From assembly GCA_036503065.1 (NCBI GenBank), contig DASXXM010000184.1:1-12659 (forward strand): 12,659 nucleotides of DNA, in the 5' to 3' direction. Source of the stretch: DATEPR01 sp036503065. Its GTDB lineage: Bacteria; Actinomycetota; Actinomycetes; Mycobacteriales; Pseudonocardiaceae. The notes under the pieces were generated by a model. It had not been told where the DNA came from. It did no database searches and was given only the letters and a program-made list of their open reading frames with translations. The translations under genes were made by a program, and so were the position numbers. The stretch's first letter is position 1. Each line of letters starts with the position of its first letter. Positions 1 through 4,597 of the stretch are shown in pieces.

Positions 1-775
1 CCTTCTCCCACTCGGCCAGCGGCTCGTCCGTACCGACACCGGCCTCCGGCTGGTCGTCACCGTCGACGGACGCGGAACGCCCGGCACCCGCGCGGGCCAT
101 CAGCCCGGCCGCGGCGGCCTCGGCCACCACCTTGGTCAGCAGCGCGGCGGAGCGGATCGCGTCGTCGTTGCCCGGGATCGGGTAGTCGACCTCGTCCGGG
201 TCGCAGTTGGTGTCCAGGATCGCGACCACCGGGATGCCCAGCTTGCGCGCCTCGCCGACCGCGATGTGCTCCTTCTTGGTGTCCACGATCCACACCGCGC
301 TGGGCACCTTCTGCATGTCGCGGATGCCGCCCAGAGTCTTGGCGAGCTTGTCCTTCTCCCTGGTCAGCATCAGGATCTCTTTCTTGGTGAGACCCTGGAA
401 GCCACCGGTCTGCTCCATCGACTCCAGTTCCTTGAGGCGCTGGAGGCGCTTGTGCACCGTGGAGAAGTTGGTCAGCATGCCGCCCAGCCAGCGCTGGTTG
501 ACGTAGGGCATGTTCACCCGCAGGGCCTCGTTCGCGATGGCCTCCTGCGCCTGCTTCTTCGTGCCCACGAACAGGATCGAACCGCCGTGCGCGACGGTCT
601 CCTTGATGAACTCGAAGGCGCGGTCCACATAGGACAGCGTCTGCTGCAGGTCGATGATGTAGATGCCGTTGCGCTCGGTGAGGATGTAGCGCTTCATCTT
701 CGGGTTCCAGCGTCGGGTCTGATGCCCGAAGTGCACGCCGGAATCCAGCATTTGCTTCATGGTGACGACGGCCAT
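1..775 (-). CDS. rpsB: 30S ribosomal protein S2 (3' end cut by window edge)
   Basis: S2 is a small-subunit ribosomal protein that binds late between the head and body of the 30S subunit and is needed for S1 and mRNA binding. The visible 258 residues open with MAVVTMKQMLDSGVHFGHQ followed by RRWNPKMKRYI, the classic S2 N-terminus. They continue through FVGTKKQAQ, NQRWLGGMLTNF, and the C-terminal signature PVVAILDTNCDPD followed by IPGNDDAIRS. After the core comes an acidic and alanine-rich tail, typical of actinobacterial S2, which is cut at base 1 before the stop. The ATG at 775-773 is chosen because it gives the standard S2 start and has GAGGTG about 11 nt upstream. The gene is divergent from the M23 gene, and tsf is expected beyond the left edge. 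Its leader is long and contains two perfect hairpins. Confidence 0.98.
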   Translation of the reverse strand, partial: MAVVTMKQMLDSGVHFGHQTRRWNPKMKRYILTERNGIYIIDLQQTLSYVDRAFEFIKETVAHGGSILFVGTKKQAQEAIANEALRVNMPYVNQRWLGGMLTNFSTVHKRLQRLKELESMEQTGGFQGLTKKEILMLTREKDKLAKTLGGIRDMQKVPSAVWIVDTKKEHIAVGEARKLGIPVVAILDTNCDPDEVDYPIPGNDDAIRSAALLTKVVAEAAAAGLMARAGAGRSASVDGDDQPEAGVGTDEPLAEWEK

Positions 776-836
776 GGCCGGGTTCGCACCTCGTCGCTCT
801 GGCGCGCCGGACCGGCCGGCACGCGATTCGGTTTCC

Positions 837-860
837 ACGGCGGACCGGGTGATCCGCCGT
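837..860 (-). promoter_or_regulatory. Hairpin in presumed rpsB leader (8-bp stem)
   Basis: The arms acggcgga (837-844) and tccgccgt (853-860) are perfectly complementary around an 8-nt loop. On the rpsB transcript the loop begins UCAC. The hairpin lies 62-85 nt upstream of the rpsB start codon. It has no T-tract and is far from any stop codon, so a leader structure is more plausible than a terminator. The function is inferred. Confidence 0.45.
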
Positions 861-928
861 CCTGGTGCCAGACCGGCTCCCGGACCCGTCGACTGACGTC
901 GTCGGGACCGCCGGGCACCGTTCCCCGC

Positions 929-946
929 AACTGCGGTGACGCAGTT
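929..946 (-). promoter_or_regulatory. Hairpin in presumed rpsB leader (7-bp stem, 4-nt loop)
   Basis: A perfect inverted repeat, aactgcg-gtga-cgcagtt. On the rpsB transcript this reads AACUGCG-UCAC-CGCAGUU. It lies about 155-170 nt upstream of the rpsB start, downstream of the putative -10. The loop shares UCAC with the second leader hairpin. S2 autoregulates through its leader in gammaproteobacteria; a similar role here is inference only. Confidence 0.4.
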
Positions 947-1007
947 TCGCAAGTGCGGTGGATGCGCTGGCACGCGAAGTCGCCCCGCACACACGGAGCG
1001 CCCACCC

Positions 1008-1036
1008 AGTGTACTCGAATCCCGCCCTCCCCCATC
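1008..1036 (-). promoter_or_regulatory. Possible rpsB promoter
   Basis: On the minus strand TACACT (1013-1008) matches an actinobacterial -10 hexamer (TANNNT). The -35 at 17-18 bp spacing (GATGGG/TGATGG, near 1031-1037) is weak. Transcription would start near 1001, giving a leader of about 225 nt. The paired TGTCCACA sites lie just upstream of the -35. Confidence 0.35.
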
Positions 1037-1040
1037 ACCG

Positions 1041-1080
1041 CCTGTCCACAGCCCCTCCCGGTTGTCCACAGCCCCGGCTC
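1041..1080. repeat. Two 20-bp direct repeats with DnaA-box-like TGTCCACA cores
   Basis: Units 1041-1060 and 1061-1080 share tgtccacagcccc. The second contains TTGTCCACA (1062-1070), a perfect match to the DnaA box used in high-GC actinobacteria; the first has CTGTCCACA (1042-1050), 8 of 9. Centre spacing is exactly 20 bp, about two helical turns, so both sites face the same side of the helix. No dnaA, dnaN or origin-type cluster is present, so this is not an origin. A regulatory or titration role is inferred. Confidence 0.45.
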
Positions 1081-1121
1081 TTCCCCCACCGCCCATGCCG
1101 TCTTCCCGGCACCGTGGACCC

Positions 1122-1709
1122 ATGCACACCTCGATCACCACCCACCCGGCACCACCCCGCACGCCCCTGCCACTGGTCGGCCTGGTCCTGGCCGTGTCGG
1201 CGCTGTTGGCCGTGTTGCTGGGCGTCAACCAGGGCACGGCGTCCGGCGGTCCACTGCCCCCGACTCCGACCACCGCGGAACACTTCGCCTGGCCACTGGC
1301 GCCGCCGCACCCCGTGCTACGCCCGTTCCAGCCGCCGAGCACGCCGTACGGCCCCGGTCACCGAGGCGTCGACCTTGGCGGCTACCTCAACGAGCCGGTA
1401 CTCGCGGCCGACCGCGGCCTGGTCCTCTACGCAGGCCCACTGGCCGACCGAAGCCTCGTCTCCATCGAGCACCCCGGCGGATTACGCACCACGTACGAGC
1501 CGGTACAGCCGACGGTCCGGGTCGGCGACCAGGTGCGACGAGGCCAGGTCATCGGCACACTCCGGGCCGGCCACCCCGGCTGCCCGGCCACGGCCCCCGT
1601 CGTCTGCCTGCACTGGGGCGCCCACCGCCAACGGACGTACCTGGACCCGCTACGCCTACTCCGGTCAGGCCGAATCAGCCTGCTGCCGTGGCTGGATCGT
1701 GGACGATGA
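1122..1709 (+). CDS. Membrane-anchored M23 (LytM)-like peptidase fold protein, probably catalytically degenerate
   Basis: A 195-residue protein on the opposite strand to all its neighbours. Residues 1-15 are a short cytoplasmic head. Residues 16-35 (LPLVGLVLAVSALLAVLLGV) form a single transmembrane anchor or uncleaved signal, followed by a Pro/Thr-rich linker. The M23 domain covers about 55-180: GHRGVDLG supplies H80 and D84, and CLHWG supplies H164, the three metal ligands of LytM-type enzymes. The accessory histidine of the usual YxHL motif is P127 (YEPV), and the first His of HxH is C162. C154 and C162 could form a disulfide. Zinc binding thus seems kept but hydrolysis doubtful; a cell-wall binding or amidase-activator role is possible. 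ATG 1122 is preferred because the membrane helix follows at once; ATG 1095, 27 bp upstream, is the alternative. Leu121 is a TTA codon. Confidence 0.85.
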   Translation: MHTSITTHPAPPRTPLPLVGLVLAVSALLAVLLGVNQGTASGGPLPPTPTTAEHFAWPLAPPHPVLRPFQPPSTPYGPGHRGVDLGGYLNEPVLAADRGLVLYAGPLADRSLVSIEHPGGLRTTYEPVQPTVRVGDQVRRGQVIGTLRAGHPGCPATAPVVCLHWGAHRQRTYLDPLRLLRSGRISLLPWLDRGR

Positions 1710-1754
1710 CCCTCGAGCGCCACACCGTCTCGCCACCGCCGCGTGCTGCCGGCG

Positions 1755-3008
1755 TCAGGCGTCGGCGTTGCCGGCCAGCTTGGTTCGCAGCCGCAGGACG
1801 GCGCGGGTGTGCAGCTGGCACACCCGGGACTCGGTCACCCGCAGCACCCGGCCGATCTCCGCGAGGGTCAGGTTCTCGAAGTAGTACAGGGTGACCACGA
1901 CGCGGTCCCGGTCATCGAGCTGCGCGATGGCGTCGGCGAGCTGCCGGCGGTTGACCTGGTCGACCAGCCGGGCCACCGGGTCGTCCGCCGATTCGTCCGG
2001 CAGCGTCTCGGCCAGCGAGGCGTCGCCGCGTCCGGCCACCATGAGCTCGTCGAGGGCGACCACGCTGGTGAGCTGGAACTGCGCGTACAGGTCACGGAGG
2101 TCGGGCAGGCCGATCTGCAGTTCGGCGGCGATCTCGGTGTCGGTCGGCGTGCGCTGTAGTTGGTTGCCCAGTCGTTCCAGGGCGCGCTCGACGTCCCTGG
2201 CGCGACCGCGCACCGACCGCGGCACCCAGTCCTGGGAGCGCAACTCGTCCAGGATCGCGCCACGAATGCGCTGCATCGCATAGGTCTCGAACTTCAGCCC
2301 ACGCTCCGGCTCGAACTTAACGATGGCGTCGGCCAACCCGAAGATCCCGGACTTCACCAGATCGGCCACGTCGACATGCGCCGGCAACCCGGTCCCGACC
2401 CGCCCGGCAACGTACTTGACCAACGGCGCGTAGTGCAGCATCAGCCGGTCCCGATACCCCTGATCGTGGGTGGCCCCGTACTGCCGCCACAGCGCGACGA
2501 TCCCGGCCTCGACCTCATCAGCGGTCCGGTGATCACCAGGCAACACCCCATCCGGTTGCCCCGCCCCGAACGCCCGCCCATTCACCCTGCCCGCCACACC
2601 ACCAGCCGACCGACCAGGCTCACCGGACACCCCAGCACCACCAGCGGCCGACGAACCACCAGCAGACCGAAAACCATTGCCCGACGGTCCGGCACCGGCC
2701 TGGACCGCGTCGCCGACCGGCGGCACCGCAGCATCAACGCCAACCGACTTGACACCAACCGAGCGTTCGCCGGCACCGGGCACCGCGGCAGTGGATCGGG
2801 TCGCGTCGGCGACCGGCGGCACCGCGGCATGGCCGGATGGCGCCGCGGTTGCTGGCGAACCGTTTGCTGGCGAACCGTTTGCTGGCAACCCGGTGTCACT
2901 CACTGGCGCCCCACCAGGCCCGCCGGGCGGTCCGCCGACAGGCGGCGGCGCCGGGCTCGTGGTCGCACCCTCCCCGAGGTCATCGGGACCGTGGGTGGGT
3001 TCGGTCAT
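1755..3008 (-). CDS. whiG: RNA polymerase sigma factor WhiG (FliA family) with long N-terminal extension
   Basis: WhiG is the sigma factor that commits aerial hyphae to sporulation in Streptomyces. Residues about 168-415 are a full FliA/WhiG core: region 2 (LMLHYAPLVKYVAGRV, then GIFGLADAIVKFEPERGLKF and ETYAMQRIRGAILDELR), region 3 (DWVPRSVRGRARDVERAL) and region 4 (VVTLYYFENLTLAEIGRVLR, VTESRVCQLHTRAVLRLR). The first 165 or so residues are Gly/Ala/Pro/Ser/Val-rich, with PANGS repeats (42-51) and two VPPVxDA copies (63-69, 95-101). Family members are usually about 260-290 aa, so 417 is long. The ATG at 3008 has GAGGG 6 nt upstream and is the only Met codon before the core, supporting the extension. 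It overlaps the xerC stop by 29 bp, implying coupling. GTG142 (2585) is the fallback start. Cys397 replaces the Ser common in the recognition helix. Confidence 0.93.
   Translation of the reverse strand: MTEPTHGPDDLGEGATTSPAPPPVGGPPGGPGGAPVSDTGLPANGSPANGSPATAAPSGHAAVPPVADATRSTAAVPGAGERSVGVKSVGVDAAVPPVGDAVQAGAGPSGNGFRSAGGSSAAGGAGVSGEPGRSAGGVAGRVNGRAFGAGQPDGVLPGDHRTADEVEAGIVALWRQYGATHDQGYRDRLMLHYAPLVKYVAGRVGTGLPAHVDVADLVKSGIFGLADAIVKFEPERGLKFETYAMQRIRGAILDELRSQDWVPRSVRGRARDVERALERLGNQLQRTPTDTEIAAELQIGLPDLRDLYAQFQLTSVVALDELMVAGRGDASLAETLPDESADDPVARLVDQVNRRQLADAIAQLDDRDRVVVTLYYFENLTLAEIGRVLRVTESRVCQLHTRAVLRLRTKLAGNADA
2851..2890 (-). repeat. 15-bp tandem repeat inside whiG N-terminal extension
   Basis: The unit gctggcgaaccgttt occurs twice exactly (2851-2865, 2866-2880), followed by a partial third copy (2881-2890). 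The period is a multiple of three, so copy-number change would keep the frame. It encodes the PANGS repeat of WhiG. Confidence 0.9.
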
Positions 3009-3963
3009 GGATCGCCCTCAGCCGCTCGACGGTGACGTGGGTATAGAGCTGCGTGGTGGCGAGCGTAGCGTGACCGAGCAATTCTTGAACGCTCCGTAGA
3101 TCCGCTCCGCCCTCGAGAAGGTGTGTTGCCGCGCTGTGCCGGAGCCCGTGCGGGCCCATGTCGGCCGCGCCCGGCACGGCCCCGACGGCGTCGTGCACGA
3201 CCCGTCGAACAGCCCGCGGATCGAGCCGCCCACCTCGCGCACCCAGGAAGAACGCTGTCGTGGCGCGGTCCGCGACGAGCCGTGGCCTGCCGTCCTGCTG
3301 CCAGCAGCGCATCGCCCGTTCGGCCGGTATGCCGAACGGCACGGTCCGTTCCCGTTGCCCCTTGCCGAGCACGCGGATCACTCGACGGGAATAGTCGATG
3401 TCGTCTATATCAAGTCCACATAATTCGGACACCCGCGCGCCGGTCGCATACAGCAATTCCAGCACAGCCCGATCACGCAGCGCTACTGGCTCGCCGTCCT
3501 CGGCACCGGTTGCCGAAGCAGCGAGGGCCGAAGCGGCCTGGTCAGGCCGCAACACCGCCGGCAGGGTACGACGATGTCGGGGCGCCACCAACCGCAGCCC
3601 GGGATCAACACCAAGCAGCCCACCCCGAGCAGCCCAAGCAGTAAACCCCCGAGCAGCGGCAGCCCGCCGAGCCAACGTCCCACGACTCGCGCCGCCGGTG
3701 AGCAACGCCGCAAGCCAGGACCGCATCACAGCAAGATCAAGGCGGCCCAGGTCAGCGCCACCCCCGGCGCACTCGGACAGGTGCTCCAACAACGAAACAA
3801 CATCCCCCACATAGGCCCGAACGGTATGCGCCGACAGGCCACGCTCCAACATCAGATGCCGCTCGAAGTCGTCGACCGCATGCCCGAGCGCAGCCGACAA
3901 CCCCACTCGCGAGCGAAGCAGGCTGGGCCGCACCGACTTCGTATACGCCACAAAAGAACACAC
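2980..3963 (-). CDS. xerC: Tyrosine recombinase XerC
   Basis: XerC acts with XerD at dif to resolve chromosome dimers at the division septum. The 327-residue protein has the N-terminal SAM-like core-binding domain (about 28-115, VDDFERHLMLERGLSAHTVR) and the C-terminal catalytic domain (about 133-315). All catalytic residues are visible: R177 (TGARVSEL), K201 (GKGQRERTVPF), H272 and R275 (HGLRH), H298 (LLGHATLATTQLYTHV) and nucleophile Y307. The family is usually about 300 aa; the extra residues are at the N-terminus. The GTG start at 3963 is chosen because AAGGA lies 9 nt upstream. Other in-frame GTGs follow within 60 bp. Position next to dprA and whiG and the absence of phage genes argue for the housekeeping Xer rather than a phage integrase. 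Leu181 is TTA. Confidence 0.95.
   Translation of the reverse strand: MCSFVAYTKSVRPSLLRSRVGLSAALGHAVDDFERHLMLERGLSAHTVRAYVGDVVSLLEHLSECAGGGADLGRLDLAVMRSWLAALLTGGASRGTLARRAAAARGFTAWAARGGLLGVDPGLRLVAPRHRRTLPAVLRPDQAASALAASATGAEDGEPVALRDRAVLELLYATGARVSELCGLDIDDIDYSRRVIRVLGKGQRERTVPFGIPAERAMRCWQQDGRPRLVADRATTAFFLGARGGRLDPRAVRRVVHDAVGAVPGAADMGPHGLRHSAATHLLEGGADLRSVQELLGHATLATTQLYTHVTVERLRAIHDRTHPRSR
3015..3019 (-). promoter_or_regulatory. Shine-Dalgarno for whiG
   Basis: GAGGG on the minus strand, 6 nt before ATG 3008 and inside the 3' end of xerC. It is the main support for translating the long WhiG N-terminus. Confidence 0.6.
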
Positions 3964-3975
3964 TGCGCCGCGTCC

Positions 3976-3988
3976 TTGACCTGGTCAA
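3976..3988. promoter_or_regulatory. 13-bp perfect palindrome ttgacc-t-ggtcaa upstream of xerC
   Basis: Two 6-bp arms are separated by one base. The loop is too short for an RNA hairpin, so a protein-binding operator is the more plausible reading. It overlaps the Shine-Dalgarno AAGGA (3977-3973) of xerC and the stop codon of the small upstream ORF. Operator function is inferred. Confidence 0.35.
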
Positions 3989-4107
3989 GCATCGCCACGC
4001 AACGACAACGACCCCACATCCCCGGACCCGGCGCCCGATATTGCCCAAACGCGCCCATCTACCAACTGGACGAACCGATGGTCGGGCCGTGGAGGTCGAG
4101 TAGTCAT
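3985..4107 (-). CDS. Possible 40-residue small protein upstream of xerC
   Basis: The frame opens at ATG 4107 (MTTRPPRPDHRFVQLVDGR) and stops 21 nt before the xerC GTG. I do not recognise the product. It has no clear Shine-Dalgarno. The same frame is open further upstream to 4662, so its openness is partly a high-GC artefact. In its favour, it is close and co-oriented with xerC and has a compact, plausible composition. It could be a leader ORF, a remnant, or chance. Confidence 0.2.
   Translation of the reverse strand: MTTRPPRPDHRFVQLVDGRVWAISGAGSGDVGSLSLRGDA
4038..4065 (-). promoter_or_regulatory. Weak promoter candidate for xerC-whiG
   Basis: On the minus strand TTGGTA (4065-4060) and CAATAT (4043-4038) are separated by 16 bp. 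Matches to consensus are partial. Transcription would begin about 4031, giving a leader of roughly 65-70 nt that includes the palindrome. This would make the 40-codon ORF untranslated in that transcript. Confidence 0.2.
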
Positions 4108-4482
4108 CAGAAGTCGCCGAGGCTCTGAGCGACGACCGGGTGGCTCCCACGTGCCGAACCCACCCGAACCAGACGACGGTTTCTGATCACCGGCCCGACC
4201 GATTTCATGGCCGTGATCGCACCCTCGGCCGACTCGAGCCGCACAGGAACGACTGGACGCCGGCTCCGGAGCGCACGAACCGCTGGTCGCCAGGTCGGCG
4301 TTCCGACGGTCGATCCGAGTGCCCAACCGTCGAACCGCCAACGGCGGGCTCACGCGTGTTGGCCGGGCCGGTGAGACGACCAGGACTGTGACAGTCGCGG
4401 CTCCAATCGGTAGGGAGTAGGGCCACGTCAATCCGCTCTGGTGGAGCCAGACTACCGCCCGAGACTTCAGGCGGCCGGTGGG

Positions 4483-4572
4483 CTTGACGTGGACGGGTTT
4501 GAACTGGGCCGGTTTGAGGCGGGCGGCTCGAACTGGGCCAGCTCGAACTGGGCGGGTTTGCAACAGGCGGTT
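4483..4572. repeat. Degenerate 15-bp tandem repeat array (six units)
   Basis: Units start at 4483, 4498, 4513, 4528, 4543 and 4558. The best pair is tcgaactgggccagc (4528-4542) and tcgaactgggcgggt (4543-4557); tttgaactgggccgg (4498-4512) is close, and the outer units are diverged. The array lies just past the dprA stop codon. The period is a multiple of three, so any frame reads as pentapeptide-like repeats (for example GSNWA, SSNWA), but no surrounding gene supports translation. Confidence 0.65.
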
Positions 4573-4597
4573 TGTGTCTGGCTCTTTGATCTGTGGG

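Larger units (their letters stand above)
776..1121. other. 346-bp divergent intergenic region between rpsB and the M23 gene
   Basis: No convincing gene is present; long plus-strand frames through here run antisense into rpsB and have no recognisable protein content. Going leftward on the minus strand it holds two TGTCCACA sites (1042-1070), a possible -10 TACACT (1013-1008) and two perfect hairpins (946-929 and 860-837), then the rpsB ribosome binding site. For the plus-strand M23 gene I see no clear promoter or Shine-Dalgarno sequence. Confidence 0.6.
3964..4597. other. 634-bp intergenic region between dprA and xerC
   Basis: This is the largest gap in an otherwise packed minus-strand gene series. 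It holds, from dprA downward, a degenerate 15-bp tandem array (4483-4572), a small gactg-tga-cagtc inverted repeat (4384-4396), a 40-codon ORF (4107-3985), a weak promoter candidate (4065-4038) and a 13-bp palindrome next to the xerC ribosome binding site. Open frames of 70-220 codons exist on both strands, but none resembles a protein I recognise. No clear terminator follows dprA. Confidence 0.6.

Noticed and set aside
1041..1080. Replication origin
   Set aside because: Only two DnaA-box-like sites are present, there is no AT-rich unwinding region, and no dnaA, dnaN or recF neighbours.
1710..1754. Terminator between the convergent M23 and whiG genes
   Set aside because: The 45-bp gap has no clear inverted repeat or T-tract. 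Imperfect pairing of gctgccggc-type words reaches into whiG codons and is not convincing.
266..1894. A 542-codon plus-strand open frame
   Set aside because: It runs antisense through rpsB, across the intergenic region and out of frame through the M23 gene into whiG. Its translation has no recognisable domain and is rich in Arg, Pro and His, as expected for a GC-rich shadow.
2160..3035. A 291-codon plus-strand frame opposite whiG
   Set aside because: It is antisense to the clearly recognised sigma factor and has Arg/Pro/His-rich composition without domains.
2980..3963. Phage or integrative-element integrase, implying a mobile element with att sites
   Set aside because: The protein has the full XerC layout and sits at the conserved dprA-xerC-rpsB position. 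No tRNA, direct-repeat att pair or phage genes are present.
4483..4572. CRISPR array
   Set aside because: Units are contiguous 15-bp tandem copies without spacers, and no cas genes are nearby.
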